A stretch of DNA of 64,000 nt from Deltaproteobacteria bacterium (GCA_025358085.1 JANYKT010000102.1:1-64000); one strand, 5' to 3'. Shown: positions 53,281 through 62,538, counted from the stretch's first letter. Notes: a model not told the origin generated them from the letters alone. Translations and numbers: made by a program.

Positions 53281-53949
53281 TCACTCCTCGGACGAGATGC
53301 GGCGCTGCTTGAACTCCAGCACGTTCTCGGCCTCCTCGGCTTCGGCGCCGATCTCCATGGCCAGCGTGCCGTGGACCACGCCCGACTCGACGGCATAGCC
53401 CAGCAGGTTCTTCTGCAACAGCTTCCGCCCGCGGAAGAGCCGACTCATTACGGTGCCGACCGGACAATCGAGGATTTCAGCGATCTCCTTGTAGGAAAAC
53501 TCCTGCAGGTCGGCCAGGATCACCACCAGCCGGAAGTCGATGGGCAGCCCGTCGATGCTGCGAATGACGTCGTCCGAAAGGAGCTTGTCGAAGAAATACT
53601 GCTCCGGGTTCGAGGCGCTTTCGGTGGGCTCCCGGGTGACGAAATTCTCGCTGGTGGCCTCGCGGGCGGCGCCTTCGACCACCGAGCGCTCCTTCACCTT
53701 GCGGCGATATTTATTGATGAAGGTGTTGGTCAGAATCTTGAACAGCCAGGCCTTCATGTTGGTGCCGCGTTCGAACTTGTCGAAGAAGCGGAACGCGCGC
53801 AGGAACGTGTCCTGGACCAGGTCCTCGGCGTCGCGCTCGTTCTTCGTCAGTCGGAGCCCTGCCGAGTAGAGCGCATCAAGGTGGTCGAGCGAGAGGGTCT
53901 CGAAGTCTCGCCGGGTCCTGTCGGTGTGCTTGAAGTCGAGCATCCCCAT
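53281..53949 (-). CDS. ECF-family RNA polymerase sigma factor
   Basis: A 222-residue sigma-70 group 4 factor. Region 2 spans ~20-90 (LYSAGLRLTKNERDAEDLVQ, DTFLRAFRFF, NMKAWLFKILTNTFINKYRR) and region 4 spans ~135-190 (YKEIAEILDCPVGTVMSRLF). It ends in an acidic extension of ~30 residues. The start at 53949 is preceded by GGG; the frame is open further upstream to 54099 but without family similarity. The membrane anti-sigma gene follows at once. Its own promoter was not identified. Confidence 0.92.
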   Translation of the reverse strand: MGMLDFKHTDRTRRDFETLSLDHLDALYSAGLRLTKNERDAEDLVQDTFLRAFRFFDKFERGTNMKAWLFKILTNTFINKYRRKVKERSVVEGAAREATSENFVTREPTESASNPEQYFFDKLLSDDVIRSIDGLPIDFRLVVILADLQEFSYKEIAEILDCPVGTVMSRLFRGRKLLQKNLLGYAVESGVVHGTLAMEIGAEAEEAENVLEFKQRRISSEE

Positions 53950-54071
53950 CCCGCGTCGGAGGTGAAACCGCTGCGACTCCTGGCCCGGTCGAAATCTAGC
54001 CTGCCCAAGTCGAGATGGAAACCCGGGACCACCAAGATGTATTCCGACAGCGGTAGCGGTTGCCTGGTTGC

Positions 54072-54090
54072 CGGTTGCCTGGAGCAACCG
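54072..54090. terminator. Stem-loop between alanine dehydrogenase and the ECF sigma gene
   Basis: CGGTTGC and GCAACCG pair across a 5-base loop, followed on the plus strand by TTT. It is just downstream of the ald stop (minus strand). Copies of GGTTGCCTG at about 54058-54080 precede it. It may end ald transcription or be part of the sigma gene's control region; the T-tract on the minus strand is missing, so the terminator call is weak. Confidence 0.35.
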
Positions 54091-54115
54091 TTTCGTCATG
54101 CCGCAACCGGCGATT

Positions 54116-55240
54116 CTAATGCCGGGAACTCATCGCCTTGTCGATTGGCGTGTACTCGAATTCCAGCGCCTCGGCAACCGCCTTGTAGGTGCAGTGGCCG
54201 CCGTAGGTGTTCATCCCGAGCGAAAGCGCCTTGTCGCGCCTGACGGCCTCGACAACGCCGAGATTGGCGAGCCTGACGCCGTACTGGATGGTGGTGTTGT
54301 TGAGCGCGAAGGTGGAGGTCTGCGCCACCGCCCCGGGCATATTGGCGACGCAGTAGTGAACCACTCCGTGCACGATATAAGTCGGGTTGTCGTGCGTGGT
54401 CGGCTTGCAGGTCTCGATGCAGCCGCCCTGGTCGACTGCGACATCCACCACCACGGAACCCTCACTCATCTCGCTGATCAACTTCTCGCTGACCAACCGG
54501 GGGGCCTTGGCGCCCGGCACCAGAACGCCGCCGATGACCAGGTCTGCGTCCCGGACATGTCGCTCGATGTTGGCTTTGTCGGAGTAGAGCGGGGTCAGCC
54601 GCGAGCCGAAGATGTCGTCGAGCGCCGCCAGCCGGTTGACCGAGATGTCGAGGATGACCACCTCGGCACCCATGCCGGAGGCGACCTTGGCGGCGTTGGT
54701 GCCGACCACGCCGCCGCCGAGGATGACCACCTTGCCGCGCCGCACACCGGGCACGCCCGGGAGCAGGATCCCCTTGCCGCCGTGCTCCTTCTGCAGCGAG
54801 ACCGCGCCGACCTGCACCGCCATGCGACCCGCGACCTCGCTCATGGGCTTCAGCAGCGGGAGCTGCCCGTCCTCGGTCTGGATGGTCTCGTAGGCGACCG
54901 CCGAGATCTTGCGGTCGAGCAGCGCCTGCGCCAGCGGCTTGTCCGCGGCGAGATGGAAGTACGTGTAGATCGTCTGCCCTTCCTGCATCAGCGCGTACTC
55001 AAGCTTGATGGGCTCCTTCACCTTCACGATCATCTGCGATTTCGACCAGACGTCGGCCGCCTTCTCGACGATTTGAGCGCCGGCGGCGACGTAGAGCTCG
55101 TCGGGGATGCCGCTGCCGAGGCCCGCGCCCTTCTCCAGCAGCACGGTGTGGCCGTGAGAAACGAGCGTCGCGACGCCGCCGGGAACCAGGCCGACGCGGT
55201 ACTCACGGATCTTGATCTCTTTGGGGCAGCCGACGATCAT
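54116..55240 (-). CDS. ald: Alanine dehydrogenase
   Basis: NAD-dependent enzyme interconverting alanine and pyruvate plus ammonia. [20 protein letters not shown] at the start, [13 protein letters not shown] (Lys), TYFHLAADK (catalytic His), [20 protein letters not shown] (NAD fold) and [11 protein letters not shown] are typical. A start at 55240 gives 374 residues, close to the family's 371, with GGAGC 6 bases upstream; an ATG at 55255 would add 5. Divergent from the radical SAM gene. Confidence 0.95.
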   Translation of the reverse strand: MIVGCPKEIKIREYRVGLVPGGVATLVSHGHTVLLEKGAGLGSGIPDELYVAAGAQIVEKAADVWSKSQMIVKVKEPIKLEYALMQEGQTIYTYFHLAADKPLAQALLDRKISAVAYETIQTEDGQLPLLKPMSEVAGRMAVQVGAVSLQKEHGGKGILLPGVPGVRRGKVVILGGGVVGTNAAKVASGMGAEVVILDISVNRLAALDDIFGSRLTPLYSDKANIERHVRDADLVIGGVLVPGAKAPRLVSEKLISEMSEGSVVVDVAVDQGGCIETCKPTTHDNPTYIVHGVVHYCVANMPGAVAQTSTFALNNTTIQYGVRLANLGVVEAVRRDKALSLGMNTYGGHCTYKAVAEALEFEYTPIDKAMSSRH

Positions 55241-55309
55241 TTCGAGCTCCAGCATGTTGTGAAAAAGGGGCGCGCAAGATAACAGGCATGGTCCGAGGGT
55301 CAAGTCGCC

Positions 55310-56617
55310 ATGAGTCAGAAGTCGCTGGGACTCCACAAGCTTCTCTTTGCCGACGAGGGCGGCCGGGTCTTCGAGCATCCGGAGCTGCTGGCGCTGGTCC
55401 GCGCGGGCGATTCGGGCGCGCTTCCCGCGGACCGGCCCGAGCCGTTGCCGCCGTTCGGGCAGCTGGCCTCGCTGCCGGGGCGGCGGCCGCTCGGGCTCGA
55501 TCCAGGAACTGGCCAGATCGTCGAGCTCCGCGAGATGAAGCTGGGCTGCAAAAGCGTGAGAGTCACCGCGGTGGCGGCGGTGCTGCCTCCGGGCTGGACC
55601 CGAACGGCGCTGCCCGCGTATCGCAAGAGCGCCATCGCGCCCATCCTTCCGCAGTGGGCGTATACGGCGGCCGCCTGGGACGAAGGCCTGCAGGGCCACG
55701 TGGCCTGGGCCATGCACACCGACGCGCGGAAGCACTGGGACCCGGCGACACACTCGACAAAGGAGCTGTCACGGCTGGTCGCAGATCGTCTCGCGCGCGA
55801 ACCGCAAAATCACTTGCTGAAACAGATCGCGCGTTGCGCTCTGGAGTGGCGCTGCTTCACCGCGCAGAACACTTTCTATGGCCGCGACGAAGGCGCCATC
55901 CCCGCCAGCGTGGGCTGCAACGCGCGCTGCGTCGGCTGCATCTCGGAGCAGCCCGAAGACGGCCCGCCCTCGTCGCACGAGCGCATGAGCGACGCTCCCG
56001 AAGCCGAGCTGATGGCGGCGCTGGGAATCCCCCACCTCCTGAACGCCTCGGGCCGCACCATGATGTCGTTCGGCCAGGGCTGCGAAGGCGAGCCGCTGAC
56101 GCGCGCCACGGTGATCGCCGAAGCCATCCGCAAGATGCGCGCGGCCACCGGGCGCGGCTCCATCAACATCAACACCAACGGCTCGCTGCCGGAGAACTTG
56201 TCGCTGCTCATCGACGCCGGCCTCGACGCCTGCCGCATCAGTCTGAACAGCGCGCACGCGCCGCTCTACGAGGCGTACTACCAGCCGGTGAAGTACGGCT
56301 TTGCGGACGTCGAGGAGTCGGTGCACCTGGCGAAGCGGCGCGGGCTATACACTGCGCTCAACCTGCTCACCTTCCCGGGCATCACCGACAGCGAAATCGA
56401 AGTCGACAAGCTCTGCGCGCTGGTCGCGGCGGCTGGCGTCGATCAAGTGCAGGTGCGCAGCCTCGCCATCGACCCCGAGCAGTACCTGCCCATCGCCCAG
56501 CGGCACGGCGCGGGGGGGCGGCCCCTGGGGATGCGCGAGCTGTTCCGGCGCTTGCAGGCTGCGCGCAAGGGTCTGGTGATCGGGAACTTCGCGCGGGGGC
56601 TGAACGAGCGTGGCTAA
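55310..56617 (+). CDS. Radical SAM protein of unknown function
   Basis: A 435-residue radical SAM enzyme. The first ~190 residues are a non-canonical N-terminal domain (HPELLALVRAGDSG, KLGCKSVRVTAVAAVLPPGW, CALEWRCFTAQNTF). The cluster motif is in SVGCNARCVGCISEQ (CxxxCxxC), and SFGQGCEGEPL replaces the usual GGEP segment. SININTNGSLPENLSLLIDA, CRISLNSA and LNLLTFPGITDSE continue the barrel. There is no SPASM-like Cys cluster at the C-terminus. The substrate cannot be told from sequence; there is no peptide or cofactor gene beside it. Start at 55310, 69 bases from ald. Confidence 0.85.
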   Translation: MSQKSLGLHKLLFADEGGRVFEHPELLALVRAGDSGALPADRPEPLPPFGQLASLPGRRPLGLDPGTGQIVELREMKLGCKSVRVTAVAAVLPPGWTRTALPAYRKSAIAPILPQWAYTAAAWDEGLQGHVAWAMHTDARKHWDPATHSTKELSRLVADRLAREPQNHLLKQIARCALEWRCFTAQNTFYGRDEGAIPASVGCNARCVGCISEQPEDGPPSSHERMSDAPEAELMAALGIPHLLNASGRTMMSFGQGCEGEPLTRATVIAEAIRKMRAATGRGSININTNGSLPENLSLLIDAGLDACRISLNSAHAPLYEAYYQPVKYGFADVEESVHLAKRRGLYTALNLLTFPGITDSEIEVDKLCALVAAAGVDQVQVRSLAIDPEQYLPIAQRHGAGGRPLGMRELFRRLQAARKGLVIGNFARGLNERG

Positions 56618-56739
56618 AAGTGGCTGCGCCGCGACATGCGTGACGCGATCCGCGCGTGATGGAGCGCACTGAATTGTGGTAGCCCCGCGGCCGCACGGTA
56701 CTTTCCTTGTCGGCACACCGGTTGCGTAGTCATGGGGGC

Positions 56740-57624
56740 ATGAACTTGAGCTTTGGATTCTTCCGCCTGCTGGCCTTCCGCAGCGCGCTGGTGCTCTCGC
56801 TGTTGCCCCTGGCCGCGCTGGCAGACGACCGCGCCATCGTCATCGTGGCCGACGATGGCGGCCTTGATCGATCCACCGTGCACGCGCTGAAGTCGATCGC
56901 GACCGCCCAGCTTCGCAAGCGCGGACTCGCCGCCACCGATCAGGAGTCGCCGGGTGCGCGTACCTTCAACTTGCGCGTCGGCGGGCGGCTCGGCGCCAAG
57001 GTCCCGCTCACGTTCGAGGAAGTGTCCGGGGACCGTCTGATCGCCTCGGCCTCGCTCAATGCCGCGCGCATCGAAGACGCCGACGTGGTGATGGAGCGGC
57101 TGGTCAACGCGGTGCTGGATCGGCGCGCGCCCGAGAACAACGGGACCATGGCGACAGTCACCGAGCAGGAGGGACGCAAGCTGCAGAAGAAGCAGGGCGA
57201 GCGGTTCATCCTCGTCGGCCTGCCGCTGCCGCTCTATGGCACAGGGACCGTGGGCGGCTTCTCACTCGGCTACGGCTACGAGGCCGACGTCTGGCGCATC
57301 GAAGTCTTCGGCGAATACACCTACCGCGGCGGTGTTGGCGCGGGCTTGCTCGGATTCGGCGCCGACTACATCCCGTTCACCAGCGAGTTCTCCCCGTACG
57401 TCGGCGGCGGCGTCGGCTACGGCGGCGCGACCGGCTACACCAGCACCAGCAACAGCTCGAGCAACTCGGGACTCGCCTTCAAAGTCGATGCCGGGCTGGA
57501 AGCCTTCCGGCTCTACGGCATTCGCGTGCTGGCAGGGCTCGATCTTTTGATCCCGCTCAGCTCGAGCAACGGCGTCGGGGCAAAGTCTGTCTACCCGATT
57601 GGACATCTCCGCTTTGCTTTCTAG
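56740..57624 (+). CDS. Exported protein, probable outer-membrane beta-barrel
   Basis: A 294-residue protein with a cleavable signal peptide (FRLLAFRSALVLSLLPLAALAD). The N-terminal ~110 residues (AIVIVADDGGLDRSTVHALK) are alpha/beta and could bind a partner. The C-terminal ~150 residues alternate Gly-rich beta strands (YGTGTVGGFSLGYGYEADVW, SPYVGGGVGYGGAT) and end in Phe (HLRFAF), as outer-membrane barrels do. No named family. The start at 56740 follows GGGGG. Confidence 0.75.
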   Translation: MNLSFGFFRLLAFRSALVLSLLPLAALADDRAIVIVADDGGLDRSTVHALKSIATAQLRKRGLAATDQESPGARTFNLRVGGRLGAKVPLTFEEVSGDRLIASASLNAARIEDADVVMERLVNAVLDRRAPENNGTMATVTEQEGRKLQKKQGERFILVGLPLPLYGTGTVGGFSLGYGYEADVWRIEVFGEYTYRGGVGAGLLGFGADYIPFTSEFSPYVGGGVGYGGATGYTSTSNSSSNSGLAFKVDAGLEAFRLYGIRVLAGLDLLIPLSSSNGVGAKSVYPIGHLRFAF

Positions 57625-57628
57625 ATAG

Positions 57629-57664
57629 AAAAAAGGGGACCCGGAGCAGTCGCTCCAGGCCCCC
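57629..57664 (-). terminator. Intrinsic terminator for the outer-membrane protein at 57692-58294
   Basis: On the minus strand GGGGCCTGGAGC pairs with GCTCCGGGTCCCC across GACT, followed by six T. The stem is long and GC-rich. It serves the minus-strand gene; for the converging plus-strand gene at 56740 the hairpin lies just after the stop, but the T run is on the wrong side. Confidence 0.8.
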
Positions 57665-57691
57665 GCGATTCAAGCGAGACTGCGTGAGCGC

Positions 57692-58294
57692 CTAGCGGAA
57701 GCTGGCGCCGAGGTCGAGGCTGACCGCGTAGAAGTCCGCGTTACCTCCCTTGTCGATCGAAGCGGTGCCGTTCGACGCGCTGCTGCCCGTGTAGATGTGG
57801 TTGAACAGGTAGTTGTACTGGAAGCGCCCGCCAACCTTGAACGCGCCGATGTTCGCCTCGAGGCCGCCGCCGAAGGGGATGGTCGAGGTGGTGGTGCTGG
57901 TCAGCGAACTGAGGCTGGTGGAGTCGCCCGGGGCGTCGAAGTGGGTCAGCCCATAGCCGCCGAAGACGTACGGGGTGACCACGCCCGGAAGCACGTTGAC
58001 GCGGAGGTCGGCATAGCCGCCATTGGTGCGCAGCGTGCCGACGTTGTGGCCGGCGTTGAATGACTGGCTGACGTTGTTCTGCGAGCCCAGGTAGCCGATC
58101 TCCACGCCGACGATGGGCGTCGGCATGATGCCCAGGCGCGCTCCGTAGTTGCCGCCGAGGTCGGTGCCGCTGGACAGGCCTTGGTTGTAATGGGTGGCGC
58201 CCCCCTCGAGAACCACCGAAAACTCGCTGTCGGCCCTGGCCGCGAGAGGCGCGAGAAGCAAAGCTGCTGCGAAGCCTGCGAAGAGTTTATTCAT
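57692..58294 (-). CDS. Small outer-membrane beta-barrel protein
   Basis: A 200-residue protein with signal peptide (KLFAGFAAALLLAPLAARAD) and an eight-strand-like barrel pattern (TPYVFGGYGLTHFD, FKVGGRFQYNYLFN), ending LDLGASFR with the terminal aromatic at the next-to-last residue. Similar to OmpW/OprF-type small barrels in plan, without a specific family. Followed by a strong terminator, so probably transcribed alone. The 99 bases upstream separate it from the divergent methyltransferase. Confidence 0.8.
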   Translation of the reverse strand: MNKLFAGFAAALLLAPLAARADSEFSVVLEGGATHYNQGLSSGTDLGGNYGARLGIMPTPIVGVEIGYLGSQNNVSQSFNAGHNVGTLRTNGGYADLRVNVLPGVVTPYVFGGYGLTHFDAPGDSTSLSSLTSTTTSTIPFGGGLEANIGAFKVGGRFQYNYLFNHIYTGSSASNGTASIDKGGNADFYAVSLDLGASFR

Positions 58295-58393
58295 AGTGAC
58301 TTCCTCCCTTGGTGTGAGTGCGTCCGGTGATAAGAACGGTAGGTCGGTCAGAGGCAGTTGGCCTGCTCGGCAGGCCGGGGGGCAGGAGTGAGC

Positions 58394-59632
58394 GTGGTGA
58401 AATTAGAGCTGCAGAAAGATCTGGCGCGGCACCTGCGCGGCGGGCACCCGTGGGTGTACTCGCGCGCCATCGAAAAGCCGCCGCAGAAGCTGGAAGCGGG
58501 CGAGATCGTCGACGTGGTCGAGCGCGGGAAGTTCGTCGCGCGCGGCTACTACGATCCGCATAGCGCCATCGCCGTCCGGGTGCTGACGCGGGACCCGGCC
58601 GACGCCATCGGTGCGAACTTCTGGCGGCGACGCATCGCCAAGGCCATTGCGCTGCGCCGCGCTTACGTGCCGTTCGACGGCGACACCACCTGCGTCCGCC
58701 TGGTGCATGGCGAAGGCGACGGGTTGCCGGGCGTGGTGATCGACCTGTACGGCAAGTTCGCGGTGCTCAAGCTGTACAGCGCAGGCCTCGCTCCCCACCG
58801 CTCGTTCATCCTCGATGCACTGCGGGGCGAAGTGGCGCTCGACGGCATCTATGGCCGAGACCAGGAGTCCGCTGTCAGCCTGGCTGGCGGTGGCTCAAGC
58901 TCGGGCGAGGACGACAGCTCCGATGACGACGAGCGGCCATCGAAAGGACAGCTTCTCTGGGGCCAGGAACCGCCCGATCCCATCGTGGTGAAGGAGCACG
59001 GCGTGCAGCTCGCCGTCGACGTGCGACGCGGGCAGAAGACCGGATTCTTCCTCGACCAGCGCGACAACCGGCTCGCGCTGCGCAAGTACGCCAAGGGCCG
59101 CGGGCGCGCGGTCAACTGCTTCTCGTACACCGGCGGCTTCTCGCTGCAGGCCGCGCTGGGCGGCGCGCGGGAGGTGATCTCGATCGACCGCGACGCCTCG
59201 GCGCTTTCGCTCGCGCGGAAGAACTTCGAGCTCAACGGGCTCGACCCGGCGAAGCATGGTTTCGTCGCCGCGGATGTGCTCGAGTGGCTCTCGGATCGCA
59301 AGGATGAAAAGACCCGCTTCGACCTCATCGTTCTCGATCCGCCCGCGTATGCGAAGACGCAGAAGGCCGTGCCCGCCGCCATCGACGGATACGCTTCGCT
59401 GCACCGGGCCGCGCTAAATGTCCTGGCGCCGGGCGGCATCCTTGCTACCGCGTCGTGCTCGGCGCGCGTGTCGCCCGAGGAGTTTCTTGGCGCGGTCCGC
59501 GAGGCGGCAGGGAAGACGCACGCGGATCTCCAGCTGCTCGAGGAGCGTCGCCAGCCCGTCGATCACCCGATGCAGTTGGCCTTTCCCGAGGGGCGCTACC
59601 TGAAGTTCTTCGTTTTCCGCCGGGGGGACTGA
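58394..59632 (+). CDS. Class I SAM-dependent rRNA methyltransferase, RlmI-like
   Basis: A 412-residue methyltransferase with an N-terminal PUA-like domain (VKLELQKDLARHLRGGHPWV), a middle domain (LPGVVIDLYGKFAVLKLYS) and the SAM fold (NCFSYTGGFSLQAALGGA, VISIDRDASAL, LDPPAYAKT). RlmI methylates C1962 of 23S rRNA; other 5-methylcytosine targets are possible. An insertion of ~30 residues rich in Ser, Asp and Glu (residues ~170-200) is unusual. The start was placed at the GTG 58394, 5 bases after AGGAG; GTG codons at 58388 and 58397 are alternatives. Confidence 0.88.
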   Translation: MVKLELQKDLARHLRGGHPWVYSRAIEKPPQKLEAGEIVDVVERGKFVARGYYDPHSAIAVRVLTRDPADAIGANFWRRRIAKAIALRRAYVPFDGDTTCVRLVHGEGDGLPGVVIDLYGKFAVLKLYSAGLAPHRSFILDALRGEVALDGIYGRDQESAVSLAGGGSSSGEDDSSDDDERPSKGQLLWGQEPPDPIVVKEHGVQLAVDVRRGQKTGFFLDQRDNRLALRKYAKGRGRAVNCFSYTGGFSLQAALGGAREVISIDRDASALSLARKNFELNGLDPAKHGFVAADVLEWLSDRKDEKTRFDLIVLDPPAYAKTQKAVPAAIDGYASLHRAALNVLAPGGILATASCSARVSPEEFLGAVREAAGKTHADLQLLEERRQPVDHPMQLAFPEGRYLKFFVFRRGD

Positions 59633-59650
59633 TTGGCAAGGGGTCCTTAG

Positions 59651-60427
59651 GTGGTGACAGCCGGGCAGTACCTCGAGCGCGCGGTGACGGTATCGAGTGG
59701 CGAGGTCTCGCTCGATGCGCTTTATCACCGCGGCCTGGTCGACCCGCCGTGCGTGATCGCCTCGCCCCATCCGGCGCTGGGCGGCAGCATGACCGCACCG
59801 GTGATCGCCGAGCTCGCCTGGGCGTTGACGCGCGCGGGGCACGCAACCTTGCGCTTTGACTATCGCGGCGTGGGCGCGTCGCAGGGGCAGACGCGGCACG
59901 CGCCGGGCTCGCTGCAAATCTCCGCGCTCGACGACGAGCTTGCGGACTTCTTCGCCGCCACCGATCAGCTGCGCGCCACCGCGAGCGCAACGGCCGGTGC
60001 GGGGCCGTGCGCGGGCCTCTGCGCGGTCGGGTACTCTTTCGGCGCGGCGGTGGTGATGGCGGCCGCGGAGGACCCGCGCCTCTCGCGGATCATCCTGATC
60101 GCGCCGCCCACCGCGCTGGCCGACTTCTCCGCGCTGCGCACGCTGACCAAGCCCGCGCTGGTGGTCTGTGCGCACCACGATCCACTCTGCGATCGGGCCC
60201 TGTTGCAGCCTGGCCCGCAGGGGGCGCTCGAGATCATCCCGCACTCGGACCCGTCCTTCCGCCGCGGCCTGACGCAGCTGGGCAAGCTGTGTGCGGACTG
60301 GCTGCGGAGCGGAGGCCCCGGATCGGCAGTGCGGGTATTTGAAGGCAGAGAAGAAGAGCCAAGCACGATCCGCGAACTGACGTTGGATCCGGGGGACGAC
60401 GCGCCGCTCGAGCTTGACACCGACTAG
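59651..60427 (+). CDS. Alpha/beta hydrolase
   Basis: A 258-residue hydrolase of the dienelactone-hydrolase/OsmC-neighbour type (SPHPALGGSM near the oxyanion loop, FDYRGVGASQG, nucleophile Ser in GYSFGAAVV, acid Asp near HHDPLCD, base His in IPHSDPSF). It has no signal peptide. The start is GTG at 59651 (a second GTG at 59654 is equivalent). It follows the methyltransferase by 18 bases. Substrate unknown. Confidence 0.85.
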   Translation: MVTAGQYLERAVTVSSGEVSLDALYHRGLVDPPCVIASPHPALGGSMTAPVIAELAWALTRAGHATLRFDYRGVGASQGQTRHAPGSLQISALDDELADFFAATDQLRATASATAGAGPCAGLCAVGYSFGAAVVMAAAEDPRLSRIILIAPPTALADFSALRTLTKPALVVCAHHDPLCDRALLQPGPQGALEIIPHSDPSFRRGLTQLGKLCADWLRSGGPGSAVRVFEGREEEPSTIRELTLDPGDDAPLELDTD

Positions 60428-60532
60428 GAAGATCGTCTGGCCTCACCGCTCGTTCTGCTCTGAAATAGGCGCTGCGCCCCTCGCGTATGTCAGGGGAGGG
60501 CGCTATGCTTTGCATGCTTGGGGGACCGTCTG

Positions 60533-62326
60533 ATGGCAGGCACTCTTTCGACGCGGCCCGCAGCCGGTGAGCGCTTGTTCGCCTTTGCCGGCGCAACGCT
60601 CCTGGCGCTGTTCTTCGGCGCCGCCGGATGCGGCCGCGCGCCGCTGCCTGCGTCGCCGGATCCAGCCGATGTAGTGCCTGGGCTCATCGACGTTGAGTGG
60701 CGGGGGAGCGCGCCGGAGCACAGGGCGCTGGCTGCGAAGCTTGGCGCCATCGTCGACGATGAGTTGATCGACGAGTCACCCTGGGAAAGCGATGAGCGCA
60801 TCGAGCTGCGCGTCGACCCGCGGCAGGAGGAACATGACCTGGCTGCGCTGCGCGAGAGCGCGAGCGTGATCTTCGCCGAGCCAGTCACGCGGGTCCAGGC
60901 GCTCTGGCTCCCCGACGATCCGGACTTTTCGAAACAGTGGCACCTGAAGGCGGCCGGCGCGTCCGCGGCCTGGGACTCGGCGCGCGGAGAGGGCGTGACG
61001 GTGGCGGTCATCGACACCGGAATTTATCCAGTAGACGATCTCGACGCGAGCCGCATCGTCGCCGGCTTCAACTTCATTGCGCACTCAGCCGACGCGCGCG
61101 ATGACCACGGCCACGGAACTCACGTCGCAGGCACCATCGCGCAGAGCACCGGCAACGGGAAGGGCGTTGCTGGCATGGCGCCACTCGCGCGGTTGATGCC
61201 GGTCAAGGTCTTGAGCGCTTTCGGCGGAGGCACCTCGGCGGGCATCGCCGATGGCATCCGTTTCGCGGTCGACCACGGCGCCCGTGTGCTCAACCTCTCG
61301 CTCGGCGGCGGCGGTCGCTCCATCGACATGGAGCGTGCCGTTGCTTACGCCAAACGCAAGGGCGCGGTCGTCATCTGCGCCGCTGGCAATTCGGGTTCAC
61401 GCGGCGTCTCTTTCCCTGCCGCCTATCCAGGCGCATTCGCAGTCAGCGCGGTGGGGCCCACGGCGAAGCCGGCGCCCTATACGTCGTTCGGGCCGGAGGT
61501 CGCCATTGCGGCGCCGGGCGGCGACAAGTCGCAGGGAGAAGAGGGCGGCGTGCTGCAGGAGACGCTCGCGGAAGGGTCTGCTAGCCAAAGCGCGTACCGC
61601 TGGTTTCAGGGAACCAGCATGGCAACACCGCATGTGGCGGGCGCTGCGGCGCTGCTCGAATCGCTGGGCGTCAGCGATCCCGACGCGGTCGAACGCCTGA
61701 TCACGGGCAACGCGCGGGCTCCCGAGGTGAGCGACCCGGAGAAGTACGGCAAAGGTCTCCTCGACGCAGCGGCCGCGGTGCGAGACGCGACGGTCTGGTG
61801 GGGCGCCTTCCGCTTCGCGCTGGCACTGCTCGGTGCTGTCGTAGCGCTGAAGCACGCACGTCGTCTGAGGCAGCTTTCATCGGCCGATGCGCCCGGCCCT
61901 GCCTTCTGGGGCGGCCTCGCATTGGGCGCCGGCGCGCTCACCATGCTGGCGCCGCTCGGTCTCGCGCGCATCCAGGTGTTCTCGTTCCTGGCGCTGCCTC
62001 CTGCGGGAATGGCTGCGCATTGGCTCGGCCTTCCCGGGACCTCTACGCTGGCCACGGCCGCGGCCTACGCCGGCTGGAGTCCCTTGCTTCCTCTCCTCTT
62101 CGCGCTACCGGCACGGCTGGCCAAGAAGCCCATGAGCCAACCTTTCGGCGCCTTCGCGGCGGGGCTCGCGTTCGGCTGGGCGGGTCTCCTGCTGCAAGCC
62201 GCGCTCTGGAGATCGGTCTTGCTGCCCTGGCTGCCGTCGCTGTTGACGCCGGCCTTTCTTGTCGGCGGCGCAGTCATCGCCTGGTCAGCCGGCCGCGGGC
62301 TGCTGTCCCGGGAGGCGCTGCGATGA
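60533..62326 (+). CDS. Subtilisin-family lipoprotein protease with a C-terminal membrane domain
   Basis: A 597-residue S8 peptidase. A lipoprotein-type signal ends at Cys33 (LLALFFGAAGC). A propeptide-like region (~40-125) precedes the catalytic domain. This has Asp161 (VAVIDTGI), His194 (GHGTHVAG), oxyanion Asn286 (AAGNSG) and Ser362 (GTSMATPHVAG). Unusually, about five hydrophobic segments follow (residues ~425-590), which would anchor the protease in the membrane. ATG at 60533 with GGGGGA 7 bases upstream; a TTG at 60518 would add 5 residues. A small protein gene is coupled to its end. Confidence 0.9.
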   Translation: MAGTLSTRPAAGERLFAFAGATLLALFFGAAGCGRAPLPASPDPADVVPGLIDVEWRGSAPEHRALAAKLGAIVDDELIDESPWESDERIELRVDPRQEEHDLAALRESASVIFAEPVTRVQALWLPDDPDFSKQWHLKAAGASAAWDSARGEGVTVAVIDTGIYPVDDLDASRIVAGFNFIAHSADARDDHGHGTHVAGTIAQSTGNGKGVAGMAPLARLMPVKVLSAFGGGTSAGIADGIRFAVDHGARVLNLSLGGGGRSIDMERAVAYAKRKGAVVICAAGNSGSRGVSFPAAYPGAFAVSAVGPTAKPAPYTSFGPEVAIAAPGGDKSQGEEGGVLQETLAEGSASQSAYRWFQGTSMATPHVAGAAALLESLGVSDPDAVERLITGNARAPEVSDPEKYGKGLLDAAAAVRDATVWWGAFRFALALLGAVVALKHARRLRQLSSADAPGPAFWGGLALGAGALTMLAPLGLARIQVFSFLALPPAGMAAHWLGLPGTSTLATAAAYAGWSPLLPLLFALPARLAKKPMSQPFGAFAAGLAFGWAGLLLQAALWRSVLLPWLPSLLTPAFLVGGAVIAWSAGRGLLSREALR

Positions 62327-62538
62327 AGCTCACCGGAACGGTCCAGCACAGTGACCTTGAAGGCGGGACCTGGCAGCTCATCACCGACGATGGCCGCCGC
62401 ACCACGCTCCTCGGCGCGAGGTCCGAACTCAAGGCCGCGCTGGGAGCGCGCGTCGAAGTCGAGGGCAACCTGGACGAAGGCTTCGGCATCGCAATGGCTG
62501 GGCCACAGCTGCAAGTCCGGAAGGTCAAGAAGCTGTGA
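62323..62538 (+). CDS. Small OB-fold-like protein coupled to the subtilase
   Basis: A 71-residue protein overlapping the subtilase stop as ATGA. Its beta-rich pattern (KLTGTVQHSDLEGGTWQLIT, then ARVEVEGNLDEG) is like small OB-fold or SH3-like modules. No signal peptide. Function unknown; coupling suggests a link to the protease or simply operon packing. Confidence 0.75.
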   Translation: MKLTGTVQHSDLEGGTWQLITDDGRRTTLLGARSELKAALGARVEVEGNLDEGFGIAMAGPQLQVRKVKKL

